The notes under the pieces were generated by a model, which saw only the letters and a list, made by a program, of their open reading frames with translations, made no database searches and was not told the DNA's origin. From JABSOG01 sp041583135 (lineage in GTDB: Bacteria; Pseudomonadota; Gammaproteobacteria; Enterobacterales; Alteromonadaceae): a DNA stretch of 13,933 nucleotides. How positions within the stretch are numbered: the stretch's first letter is position 1; each line of letters opens with the position of its first letter. This document shows, in pieces, positions 5,469 through 13,933 of the stretch. The position numbers were made by a program, and so were the translations under genes. The DNA lies in assembly GCA_041583135.1 (NCBI GenBank), contig JBFHGJ010000136.1:1-13933 (forward strand). The letters are read 5' to 3'.

Positions 5469-8400
5469 TTAAATTCTGTCTGTCTTGCAACCGTACAAAG
5501 CGGTTGATTTGCGCCACGCATTGATCGGCGAATTCATCCATCATGCTGTAGTGGCTGCCCCGAACCTTGTAGACCTGCAATCTTGCAATAACCCCTTGCC
5601 AGCCGTTATAGGCACAGATTGCGCCTTCGCTGGCCTGAATCAGGCAAACCTGCCCGCTAAACGGTTTGGCGTGATAACCCAACGCGGCTTTGTGATCCTG
5701 CAAAATGACAGCAACACCATCTGCTGTCATTTCGTTGCCGAAAGCCCCCAACTGCTGTCCCAGTTCAACGGCTTCAACCAACATTTGTTGGTCGTCCAGC
5801 GCCGCTAAAGCCTCGATCTGGTTTTCCTGCGCGCCGGCTTGTCTGATCAGGTTAAATAACATGTGCTCGGGGGCATCAGCATCGTCTTTCACCAATTGCG
5901 GGTTAAAGCTGTCCAGCATGATGACTGACACTGGCAGCACTTCACTCAACTGGCGTGCCATTTCCAGCGCAATGACCCCTCCGAACGACCAACCCAACAA
6001 GTGTTGCGGCGCCCGCCCGGTCAGCATTGTTATGGTGTCAATCCAATAACTCGCCATGGCTTCAACGCTGTCATGCCCGATGGCATTTTTCTGCAAACCG
6101 TAGATAGGCCCGGGAAAGTCCAGCGCCCCAGTCAGTTTGAGATAGCACGCAACCTGCCCGCCAGCCGGATGCACCATGTACAAGGGTTCAACGTCCACTG
6201 CGCCGGGCCTGAGCAAGATCAGCTCATCACTGTCCAGTTGCAGCGCCGCATCCACACCAGAGCCAGCGTCAATCAAAGCAGCACAACGCTTAACCGTTTG
6301 TAGTTCAAACAAATCATGCATTTTCAGCTCGCAACCAAAGCCACCGTTGATTTCTCCAAGTAGCCGGTTCACCAGCAACGAATGGCCGCCCAGGGCAAAG
6401 AAGTTGTCATTGATACCAACAGAAGCAACTCCCAGCAATGATTGCCAGATTTGACACAAACGAACCTGGGTCGGCGTTTCAGGCGCTTCAAAATCCTCAG
6501 ACTTTGCAGCAACACTAGGTGTTGGTAAAGCACTATGGTCAATCTTACCATTGGGTGTCAGGGGCATTTGCTCAAGTATCACATACGCAGAGGGACACAT
6601 GTAGCTCGGCAAATAGTGGCTCAGTTGTTCATTGAATTGCTCACAGGCAACCCCATCAGGTACACCATCGATTATTTGTCCAGAAAGGCGACTTGCCAGA
6701 TCATCGGATATGACAAGATAGGCCACCAGTTGTTCTCCAGCATTGCCGATGGGCATCACTTTGACCAAAGCCGAATTAACCCCGTCAATAGTGCCGAGCT
6801 GCCACTCGATTTCACCCGGTTCGATCCTAAACCCACGCAGCTTGACCTGCTTGTCCACCCGGCTGATGTATTGTATGGTGCCATCTAAACGATAACGCAC
6901 CAAGTCTCCGGTTTTATAAAGCCGTTTGAGCATATCCGGCCGACCGGGTTGATAGAAGGGGTTATCGATAAAGCTGGTCGCTGTCAATTGCGGTTTGTTA
7001 AGATAACCTCGAGCCAATCCGGCACCGCTCAACCAAAGTTCGCCGACAACACCCGGCGGGCACAGGCTCATCCTGTCATTCAGGATGTAACCGGCCGTAT
7101 TGGCCAACGGTTTGCCTATCACCACTTCTCCTTCAGGCGACATTTGGTGCAAGGTCGAATAGACACAGGTTTCTGTCGGACCATAAAGATTCCACAACTC
7201 AATCAGGCCACTCGCCAGCAAGTCGTTTTTAAGTTTTTCCGGCATGTTTTCACCACCCGATAGCGCTTTAATCGGATACGGTGGTTGCCAACCGGCATCA
7301 ATCATCATCCGCCAAGTTGCCGGTGTTGCCTGCAAAAGATTCACTTGGTGTTCTATGATCAGATTTTGCAACCTGTAGACATCCTTGACTTCCTGCTCAT
7401 TGGCCACGACGACGCAACTACCGTTGCACAACGGCAGATAAAGGTCGAGGGTATGAATGTCAAAACTCATGGAACTTAGCGCCAGCACTTTGTCATCAAC
7501 CGACCAACCGGGCTTCTCACTGAGGCTGTTAACCAGGTTATTCAGCTGGCGGTGTTCAATCATCACACCTTTGGGTTTGCCGGTCGAGCCGGAGGTGTAT
7601 ATCACGTAAGCCAAACGCTCTTGCGTCAATCCTGCGATAGTCGGATTGCTGTCCGGCTGGGCTGCCAATTGTTGTTGCACCGCCGGTTCATCGAAACAGA
7701 CTGCTACTTGTGCAGCGAATATGCCACGGGCAATCAAATCACGGCGGGTCAATACCGTTTTCACTTTGGCATCTTCACACATATAAGCAAGTCTTTGCTG
7801 CGGGTAATCCGGGTCAAGGGGCAAATATCCGCCACCGGCTTTTAAGGTAGCCAACAAAGCAACCACCATATCCACCGAGCGCTCAATGCAAACCCCCACC
7901 AAAGTGTCGGCAGTAACGTTCCTTTGCGAAACCAGATAGTGGGCCAGACGATTGACCCGCGCATTGAGCTGAACGTAGCTCAGTTGACACTCGCCACAAA
8001 TTAACGCCACAGCATCCGGTCGCAGGCTTGCCTGCCTCTCAAAATGACAGATCAAACTCGGCAAGGTCAGTATTTCAGGTATCAGATTGGCCAGCTGTTC
8101 ACACACCTGTTGCTGCTGTGTACTATCTAACAGATCCAAGCCGAACACAGGTGCGTTTGGCATTGCCAGCATTTGACCAAGCAAGTATTCAAACTGTTGG
8201 GCCATCGCGGCGATGGTCGTTGGCAAAAACAGGTCGGTGTTGTATTGCCAAGCCAACACCAAGCCCTCAGCGGTTTCCGTAACACTCAAGTTCAAATCAT
8301 ACTTGGTGGTCTGACAGCCCTGCTCCAGCGTGCGGACCTTCAATCCGGGCAAAGACAAATCGCTGCCCTGATTGTTCTGCAACACTAACATCACTTGGAA

Positions 8401-11400
8401 CAGCGGGCTGAAGGCCATGTCGCGCTCGGGTTGTAACGCTTCGACTATCTGTTCAAACGGCACTTGTTGGTGTTCATAGGCTTCCAACAGCAGGGTTCTG
8501 CTGCGTTTGAGCAAAGTGGCAAAGTCCGGGTCGCCGGACAAGTCACTGCGCAGCACCAAGGTATTGAGGAAAAAGCCTATCAGCTGCTCAACCTCAGCCT
8601 GTTCACGATTGGCGATGGGGCTACCCATCACGATATCGGTCTGATTGGCGTGGCGAGACAGCAAGGCCGAAAATGCCGCATGCAATCCCATGAACAAAGT
8701 CGCTTGATGGGCCTGACACAAATCGTTCAACCCCCTCGCCAACGACTTTGCAATCACACTGACATGGGTTTTGCCGCTGAAGGTCTGACGCGCCGGTCGC
8801 GGCATGTCGAGCGGCAAATGATGCACTGCGGGTAAACCCGCCAGCTTGGTTGTCCAATAGTCAAGCTGCTGTTGCAGTACTTTACCTTGCAGCCAGTTGC
8901 GCTGCCATTGGGCATAGTCGGCATATTGAATTGGCAAAGGAGCAAGGGAGTGTTTCTCCCCTTTGACAAAGGCGCTGTACAGCTGGCTCAACTCATTGAT
9001 CAGAATAGACATCGACCAACCATCGGAGGCGATATGATGCAAAGTTACCATAAAGACATGCTCTTGCGGCGCCAGTTTCAACAGGCTTGCCCGCAGCATG
9101 AAATCACAGGATAAATCAAAGTCCTTACGGCTTTGCTCAACCACGGCTTTGGCCACTTCCAACTGCTGCGCGCCGCCTTCGAGGCCAGTATGATCGTATA
9201 CCGTCATGGCAAAATCCGCCGCCGACTGAACGATCTGCAACGGCTGCCCATCGCCATCTTCGACAAAGTAAGTCCGCAAGCTCTCATGACGCTCTACAAT
9301 AGTATGCAGCGCTCGCGACAATGCCGCGACATCAAGAACACCCAAAAGACGCAAGGCACTTGGCATATTGTAATGACTGCTGCCACCATCGATTCGGCTC
9401 AACAACCACAAGCGTTGCTGGGTATATGATAGCTGTAGCCTGTCCTGACCGGTGACCCTGTTTATTGCTGGTGCCACCTCAGTCGCTTCTGACTTTTCAA
9501 TGGCCACAGCCAAATCGGCCAACACCGGCGCAGCAAACACGGTCCTTAACGGCAACTGCACGCCAAGGCTTTGCTTAAGCTTTGACACCAAACGGGTTGC
9601 CAATAGGGAATGACCGCCCAATTCAAAAAAATGATCGTGGATGCCCACCTGTTCAATCCCTAGTAGCTGCTGCCAAATGTCACACAAGGTTTGCTCAGCC
9701 GCTGAGCGAGGCGCCACGTAGTGAGATTGGCGGACAGACATATCTGGTTTGGGCAATGCTTTGCGGTCAATTTTGCCATTGGCAGTCAGCGGCAACGCAT
9801 CTAGCATGACAAAGGCCGACGGGATCATGTAACCGGGTAAAGTGTCGCACAGATGGTCTCGCAGGCTGTTGTCCAATTCAGCGGCCGCAACGGCCTCTTT
9901 CAATACCACGTATCCGGCCAGCCATGAATTGCCATCTTGCTGGCTTTGTAGTTCAACGACAGCAGCACTGACCCGTGGATGTTGTTCCAATGCATACTCG
10001 ATTTCACCCAGTTCGATCCTAAAGCCTCGCAGCTTGACCTGAGCATCCACCCTGCCGACAAATTCCAATTCACCCCAAGGCAGCCAGCGCACCAGATCGC
10101 CGGTTTTGTAAAGGCGTTGATTAGTGCCAGCAACAGTAACAAACTTGTCCGCAGTCAACGCCGGTTGGTTGAGATAGCCACGAGCCAGACTGGTTCCGCC
10201 CAAATACAGCTCACCAGCCACACCGACTGGTGCCAGTTGCGGCGTATCCGCTTCAAGGTTAAAGACAAAACATTGGTTACCACTAAAAGCCTTGCCGATA
10301 GAAACCGGTTGGGTTTGAACGGTATGGGTAAACTCATGACAGGTTGCGGTGATCACCGCTTCGGTCGGACCATAGGCATTTATCAAAGCAAAGCCCGGTT
10401 GTAGCTGGCGATAGCATTCGACCAGACGTTTGCTTATCGCCTCACCGCCTACAATCATCATTCGCAATGACAACGCATCGAGCCTTTGCGCCAGTTCAGT
10501 ATCGCTGAACAGTTGCAGGGCGTAGGCTGGAGGCAAATCGACAATGGTCAGCGCGTGCTGTTGGCAATAGTCCATCAGCGCCGAGGTTTCCAACAAGGTT
10601 TTGGGCCGCATGTACAAAGTGGCACCATGGCACAATGCACCGAACAACTGTTCTTGGGCCGCGTCAAAGTTAATCGAGGAAAACTGCAAAACGCGGTCGT
10701 CAGCGCTCACATTCCAGCGCTGGCCAAAAGCGGCAATATGCTCGGCCAGTGGCCCATTTTCCACCATCACCCCTTTGGGATTGCCGGTAGAGCCAGAGGT
10801 ATATATCACATAGGCCAAATCTGAACTGGCCCCTTGGCTAATCGGCCGGTTTGCCTGCGAATAGCATGACAATACCAGCTTATCGAGGCAAACCGCCTGC
10901 GCTGTATCAATACCGCAACGCTGATTTAACCTGCTATCGGTGAGCACTGACGTCAGCGCCGCATCATCGAGCATATAACGCAAACGGGCCTGAGGATAGT
11001 CAGGGTCCAGTGGAACATAAGCGCCACCGGCTTTGAGCACTGCCACTATCGCAATCACCAATTCCACTGAAGGCTCAAGACAGATCCCAACCAGAACTTC
11101 AGGGCCGACACCACGCGCATTAACCAGATAATCTGCCAACTGATTGGCCCTACTATTGAGTTCACCATAGCAAAGCCGCTCTTGTTCACACACCACTGCC
11201 ACAAGATCGGCACCTTGTGCCTCAATCATTTCAATGATGTTCAAACCATGCTCTACCGGCTTGTGCGCCTGATTAAACTGCGCAAGCTGTTGGTGTTGCG
11301 CATCGCTTAACATGTCCACGGCAAACACTGATGTTGCCGGATTGGCGGGTAATACCCACAGCAACTGTGCAAAAGCATCTGCCATTCGGACAATACTGGC

Positions 11401-13932
11401 CTCATCAAATAGATCCGTATTGTATTCCCAGCCCAGCCACAACCCTTGAGACTGCTGTACTGCGGTCAAGGTCAAATCATATTTGGCCACCGAACTTGAC
11501 CCGGCCACAACGGTCGGTTTCAAGCCGGGCATGGTCAGTTCCGTTTGCTCATTGTTTTGCAATACCAGCATTACTTGGAACAACGGGCTGTGACTCAAAC
11601 TGCGCTCCGGTTGCAGCAATTCCACCAATTGCTCGAACGGCACCTGCTGATGGGCATAGGCATCAAGCAACATTTGTTTGCTCTGAGCCAACAGGCCAGT
11701 GAAACTCTCTCTTGCGGACAAGTTACTGCGCAGCACCAAGGTATTGGTAAAGAAGCCAATTAAGTCGGCGACTTCGGCCTGTTCGCGGTTGGCGATGGAA
11801 GTACCGACCACAATGTCGCTTTCATTGCTCATCCGTGATAACAGCACTGCAAATACCGCGTGCAGCCCCATAAACAAGGTCGCGCCTTGACTTTGGCAAA
11901 ATTGGTTCAATGCCTCACTTGAAGCGCTATCGACTTTCTGCTGATAATGGCTACCGGCAAAAGTTTGTTGTGCCGGTCGTGGCCGGTCTAGCGGCAGATT
12001 GTGCACTTGCGGCAAACAATCAAGTTGTTGCTGCCAATAGTCCAACTGACGCTGCAATACCTCACCTTGCATCCAATTACGCTGCCAAAAGGCGTAGTCG
12101 GCATATTGAAGCGCCTGTGCTGGCAAAGGGTTGGCTTTGCCTTGGCTGAAGGCCTCATACAGAGCGCTCAGCTCCTTGACCAAAATCCCCACAGACCAAC
12201 CGTCCGAGGCAATATGGTGCATGGTCATCAGCAGCAAGTGATGCTCCGGTGCGCTCTTGAGCAACTGCACCCGTAACATCATATCTCGGCCTAAATCAAA
12301 GACCTGATTGGCGTGTGCTTGGATCAACTGTTGAACACGAGCATCGCTCATACCGCAGATGTCCGTATGCTGAACGGCAAAATCGCTGGCGGGCAAAATT
12401 CGCTGCTGCGGCTCGCCATCAGACGACTTCACAAAGCAAGTACGCAAGCTTTCATGACGCTCGACGATAACCGCAAAAGCCCTATCTAGCGCTGCGACGT
12501 CCAGTTCGCCTGAAAGTGCTAAAGCGATAGGCATATTATAATGACTGCCACTACCATCAATTTGGTCAAGCAACCACAGTCTTTGCTGAGCAAAGGACAA
12601 GGGTAAATGCTGCTCTCTAGATACCAGCGTAATGGCGGGGGCTTGGATACCGCTATCGGCAGCGCTGATTTGCTCTGCAAGTGCCGACAATACCGGCTTT
12701 TCAAATATGACTCTGATCGGCAACACAACCCCCAATCGAGATTGAACTTGCGCCGCAAGCCGAGTAGCCAGCAAAGAATGTCCACCAAGGCTAAAGAAGT
12801 TATCGTTGACACCAACCTGCTCAAGGGCCAGCAACGCCTGCCATATTTCGCACAAGACACTTTCAGTCTCGGTGCGCGGCGCTATATATTGTTGTTGCGG
12901 GGCGCTGAAATCCGCTTGCGGTAAAGCGCGCCTGTCTACTTTGCCGTTGGCAGTCAAAGGCAGTTCGTCAAGCATCATATACAAAGCCGGGATCATATGC
13001 GCTGGCAGATGTTCGGCCAGACTTGCTTGCAGTACACTCGCCGCTTCGGTTTGTGGTTGGTCGGCAACCACATAAGCCACCAGATAAGTATTTCCCTGAC
13101 TGATAACCGGCTCTACGACAACGGCTTTGACCCAATCATGGCATCCAATGGACTGTTCAATCTCACCAAGTTCAATCCTGAAACCACGGATTTTTACTTG
13201 ATGGTCTTTACGTCCGGCAAACACCAACTCGCCACAAGGCAGGCGTTTAACCAGATCGCCGGTTCTATACAACCGCAGCCCCGCGACCGACACAAATTGC
13301 TGTGCCGTCAAATCTTCTCGGCCCAGATAACCGCGAGCCAGACCTACACCACCGATATGCAGCTCACCAAATACGCCAATTGGTACCAATCTGCCTTGTT
13401 CATTGAGCACTTGCGTACTGACATTGGCCAACGGAAGACCTATGGTTGGCAGGTCGCCATCAATGACTTTGAAAGTCGCATTGACGGTACACTCTGTCGG
13501 TCCGTAGACATTAATGGCGGTTCTGTTCTGCTCACTTCGCCACTGCACCAAACGTCGCCACAGATCCTGGCTGATGGCCTCACCACCAATAACTAGGTTC
13601 GGCAGTTGCGCTTCAATTCCGGCATCGAACCACATTTCCACCATCGCCGGTGTACAATCGATAACCCCCAATCCGTCCAGTAGCGAGACAAGTTGTTTGG
13701 GGTCTTGGCGACACTCTTGGCCAATCACCACCAAACCTCGGCCAAAGGCCAACTGACTCAATCCCTGAAGCGAAGCGTCAAAGGCAAACGATGCCACCCA
13801 ACCCCACAGTTTATTGTCATCGAATAAGTCCATATCCCGCAGGTTGAACGCAAGATTGGTCAAGGAACGGTGTTCAATCATGACTCCTTTGGGCTGTCCG
13901 GTTGAACCAGAGGTATAAATCACATAAGCCAA
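5452..13932 (-). CDS. Nonribosomal peptide synthetase, C-terminal part (A-T-CAT-CAT-TE)
   Basis: This open frame of 2826 codons continues past the right edge: its first codon is TTG for the Leu of the adenylation motif LAYVIYTSGSTG, not a start. Domain order: partial A 1-340; T 351-420 (Ser386); C 440-880 (HHIASDG 572-578); A 895-1400; T 1405-1480 (Ser1442); C 1498-1930 (HHIASDG 1632-1638); A 1950-2470; T 2484-2556 (Ser2518); TE 2570-2815, with GWSFG around Ser2649, Asp2674 and His2794 as the apparent triad. The A-domain A10 lysines are Lys331, Lys1387 and Lys2463. All three T domains carry LGGHSL, and no epimerization or methyltransferase domain is seen. It is a cytosolic assembly line; the TE ends it, so the last two complete modules and part of a third are visible. 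The stop is TAG at 5454-5452, overlapping the JmjC/cupin frame. Confidence 0.97.
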   Translation of the reverse strand: MAYVIYTSGSTGQPKGVMIEHRSLTNLAFNLRDMDLFDDNKLWGWVASFAFDASLQGLSQLAFGRGLVVIGQECRQDPKQLVSLLDGLGVIDCTPAMVEMWFDAGIEAQLPNLVIGGEAISQDLWRRLVQWRSEQNRTAINVYGPTECTVNATFKVIDGDLPTIGLPLANVSTQVLNEQGRLVPIGVFGELHIGGVGLARGYLGREDLTAQQFVSVAGLRLYRTGDLVKRLPCGELVFAGRKDHQVKIRGFRIELGEIEQSIGCHDWVKAVVVEPVISQGNTYLVAYVVADQPQTEAASVLQASLAEHLPAHMIPALYMMLDELPLTANGKVDRRALPQADFSAPQQQYIAPRTETESVLCEIWQALLALEQVGVNDNFFSLGGHSLLATRLAAQVQSRLGVVLPIRVIFEKPVLSALAEQISAADSGIQAPAITLVSREQHLPLSFAQQRLWLLDQIDGSGSHYNMPIALALSGELDVAALDRAFAVIVERHESLRTCFVKSSDGEPQQRILPASDFAVQHTDICGMSDARVQQLIQAHANQVFDLGRDMMLRVQLLKSAPEHHLLLMTMHHIASDGWSVGILVKELSALYEAFSQGKANPLPAQALQYADYAFWQRNWMQGEVLQRQLDYWQQQLDCLPQVHNLPLDRPRPAQQTFAGSHYQQKVDSASSEALNQFCQSQGATLFMGLHAVFAVLLSRMSNESDIVVGTSIANREQAEVADLIGFFTNTLVLRSNLSARESFTGLLAQSKQMLLDAYAHQQVPFEQLVELLQPERSLSHSPLFQVMLVLQNNEQTELTMPGLKPTVVAGSSSVAKYDLTLTAVQQSQGLWLGWEYNTDLFDEASIVRMADAFAQLLWVLPANPATSVFAVDMLSDAQHQQLAQFNQAHKPVEHGLNIIEMIEAQGADLVAVVCEQERLCYGELNSRANQLADYLVNARGVGPEVLVGICLEPSVELVIAIVAVLKAGGAYVPLDPDYPQARLRYMLDDAALTSVLTDSRLNQRCGIDTAQAVCLDKLVLSCYSQANRPISQGASSDLAYVIYTSGSTGNPKGVMVENGPLAEHIAAFGQRWNVSADDRVLQFSSINFDAAQEQLFGALCHGATLYMRPKTLLETSALMDYCQQHALTIVDLPPAYALQLFSDTELAQRLDALSLRMMIVGGEAISKRLVECYRQLQPGFALINAYGPTEAVITATCHEFTHTVQTQPVSIGKAFSGNQCFVFNLEADTPQLAPVGVAGELYLGGTSLARGYLNQPALTADKFVTVAGTNQRLYKTGDLVRWLPWGELEFVGRVDAQVKLRGFRIELGEIEYALEQHPRVSAAVVELQSQQDGNSWLAGYVVLKEAVAAAELDNSLRDHLCDTLPGYMIPSAFVMLDALPLTANGKIDRKALPKPDMSVRQSHYVAPRSAAEQTLCDIWQQLLGIEQVGIHDHFFELGGHSLLATRLVSKLKQSLGVQLPLRTVFAAPVLADLAVAIEKSEATEVAPAINRVTGQDRLQLSYTQQRLWLLSRIDGGSSHYNMPSALRLLGVLDVAALSRALHTIVERHESLRTYFVEDGDGQPLQIVQSAADFAMTVYDHTGLEGGAQQLEVAKAVVEQSRKDFDLSCDFMLRASLLKLAPQEHVFMVTLHHIASDGWSMSILINELSQLYSAFVKGEKHSLAPLPIQYADYAQWQRNWLQGKVLQQQLDYWTTKLAGLPAVHHLPLDMPRPARQTFSGKTHVSVIAKSLARGLNDLCQAHQATLFMGLHAAFSALLSRHANQTDIVMGSPIANREQAEVEQLIGFFLNTLVLRSDLSGDPDFATLLKRSRTLLLEAYEHQQVPFEQIVEALQPERDMAFSPLFQVMLVLQNNQGSDLSLPGLKVRTLEQGCQTTKYDLNLSVTETAEGLVLAWQYNTDLFLPTTIAAMAQQFEYLLGQMLAMPNAPVFGLDLLDSTQQQQVCEQLANLIPEILTLPSLICHFERQASLRPDAVALICGECQLSYVQLNARVNRLAHYLVSQRNVTADTLVGVCIERSVDMVVALLATLKAGGGYLPLDPDYPQQRLAYMCEDAKVKTVLTRRDLIARGIFAAQVAVCFDEPAVQQQLAAQPDSNPTIAGLTQERLAYVIYTSGSTGKPKGVMIEHRQLNNLVNSLSEKPGWSVDDKVLALSSMSFDIHTLDLYLPLCNGSCVVVANEQEVKDVYRLQNLIIEHQVNLLQATPATWRMMIDAGWQPPYPIKALSGGENMPEKLKNDLLASGLIELWNLYGPTETCVYSTLHQMSPEGEVVIGKPLANTAGYILNDRMSLCPPGVVGELWLSGAGLARGYLNKPQLTATSFIDNPFYQPGRPDMLKRLYKTGDLVRYRLDGTIQYISRVDKQVKLRGFRIEPGEIEWQLGTIDGVNSALVKVMPIGNAGEQLVAYLVISDDLASRLSGQIIDGVPDGVACEQFNEQLSHYLPSYMCPSAYVILEQMPLTPNGKIDHSALPTPSVAAKSEDFEAPETPTQVRLCQIWQSLLGVASVGINDNFFALGGHSLLVNRLLGEINGGFGCELKMHDLFELQTVKRCAALIDAGSGVDAALQLDSDELILLRPGAVDVEPLYMVHPAGGQVACYLKLTGALDFPGPIYGLQKNAIGHDSVEAMASYWIDTITMLTGRAPQHLLGWSFGGVIALEMARQLSEVLPVSVIMLDSFNPQLVKDDADAPEHMLFNLIRQAGAQENQIEALAALDDQQMLVEAVELGQQLGAFGNEMTADGVAVILQDHKAALGYHAKPFSGQVCLIQASEGAICAYNGWQGVIARLQVYKVRGSHYSMMDEFADQCVAQINRFVRLQDRQNLIEERD
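5488..6225 (-). other. NRPS thioesterase domain (type I)
   Basis: Residues 2570-2815 of the NRPS. The nucleophile elbow GWSFGG places Ser2649, the strand end IMLDSF gives Asp2674, and RGSHYSM gives His2794, a complete alpha/beta-hydrolase triad. Being at the C-terminus, it releases the finished peptide by hydrolysis or macrocyclization. The sequence alone does not say which, although the cyclic-peptide-type exporter nearby leans toward a ring. Confidence 0.92.
6265..9441 (-). other. NRPS terminal module C-A-T
   Basis: Residues 1498-2556. The condensation domain has an intact HHIASDG (1632-1638). The adenylation pocket residues I read are D2158, I2159, L2162, A2202, L2224, G2226, L2249, V2257, Y2258 and K2463, code DILALGLVYK. 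The nearest code I recall is glycine (DILQLGLIWK, 7 of 10), a weak match. This A domain differs from the other two: TPATWRMM in the pocket region, GRPDMLKRLYKTGD before the A8 region, EPGEIEW instead of ELGEIE, and an extra loop near 2411-2430. The carrier serine is Ser2518. Confidence 0.85.
9493..12615 (-). other. NRPS internal module C-A-T, predicted basic residue
   Basis: Residues 440-1480. The condensation domain has HHIASDG (572-578). Pocket residues are D1090, A1091, E1094, D1132, I1160, G1162, A1186, I1194, T1195 and K1387, code DAEDIGAITK. Two extra acidic residues in the pocket (E1094 and D1132) suggest a cationic side chain such as Lys, Orn or Arg. This is inference; I recall no exact match. 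The carrier serine is Ser1442 in LGGHSL, the form not normally followed by an epimerization domain. Confidence 0.85.
12658..13932 (-). other. Partial NRPS module A-T, predicted glutamine
   Basis: Residues 1-425, entering inside the adenylation domain at its YTSGSTG loop. Pocket residues are D52, A53, Q56, D92, V114, G116, V142, V150, N151 and K331, code DAQDVGVVNK. It differs at two positions from the lichenysin-type Gln code DAQDLGVVDK as I recall it. The Gln at the third position, where surfactin-type Glu domains have Lys, favours Gln over Glu. The carrier serine is Ser386. Confidence 0.85.
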
Positions 13933-13933
13933 A

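Noticed and set aside
12997..13596. 199-codon open frame on the plus strand opposite the NRPS
   Set aside because: It lies wholly antisense to conserved adenylation-domain sequence, has no ribosome binding site I can see and resembles no protein family. It is a by-product of codon use on the other strand.
5452..13932. Possible CRISPR-like or tandem repeats within the NRPS region
   Set aside because: The recurring sequence is homology between repeated C, A and T domains, spaced about 3.1 kb apart, not a repeat array.

Overview
The window carries most of a nonribosomal peptide (NRP) biosynthesis locus, plus a short AT-rich flank on the left. Moderate GC in the biosynthetic part, Shine-Dalgarno sites, a sigma70-type promoter and a SyrD/PvdE-type exporter suggest a Gram-negative bacterium, most likely a gammaproteobacterium. 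This is inference; nothing here fixes the genus.

Layout. Bases 1-318 are AT-rich without an intact gene, but may hold a decayed 3' end of a plus-strand gene. Bases 319-783 (-) encode a small HEPN-like hypothetical protein. Bases 946-2529 (-) encode a two-Rossmann-fold FAD/NAD(P)H oxidoreductase resembling FOXRED2 and flavin monooxygenases, closed by a strong terminator. A 316-bp divergent promoter region follows. Bases 2846-4492 (+) encode a fused-type ABC exporter of the cyclic-peptide/siderophore family. A hairpin terminator lies between it and the convergent gene at 4533-5468 (-), a JmjC/cupin-8-like protein. From 5452 to the right edge (-) runs a giant NRPS, open at its N-terminus. Its visible order is A(partial)-T | C-A-T | C-A-T-TE.

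How they work together. The NRPS is the end of an assembly line, and its thioesterase releases the product. By alignment from memory, the last three adenylation domains read as Gln-like (DAQDVGVVNK), basic residue (DAEDIGAITK) and a poorly matching code (DILALGLVYK, nearest to Gly among codes I recall). No epimerization domain is visible. The JmjC/cupin gene overlaps the NRPS 3' end, so it is probably co-transcribed and may hydroxylate the peptide or a precursor. The flavoenzyme is a second candidate tailoring enzyme, and the ABC protein the likely exporter. Upstream modules, any starter unit and any regulator lie beyond the right edge.

The most unusual points are the JmjC/cupin protein, which has His-x-His where the family has His-x-Asp and ends in a helix-turn-helix-like segment, and the mosaic adenylation domains.
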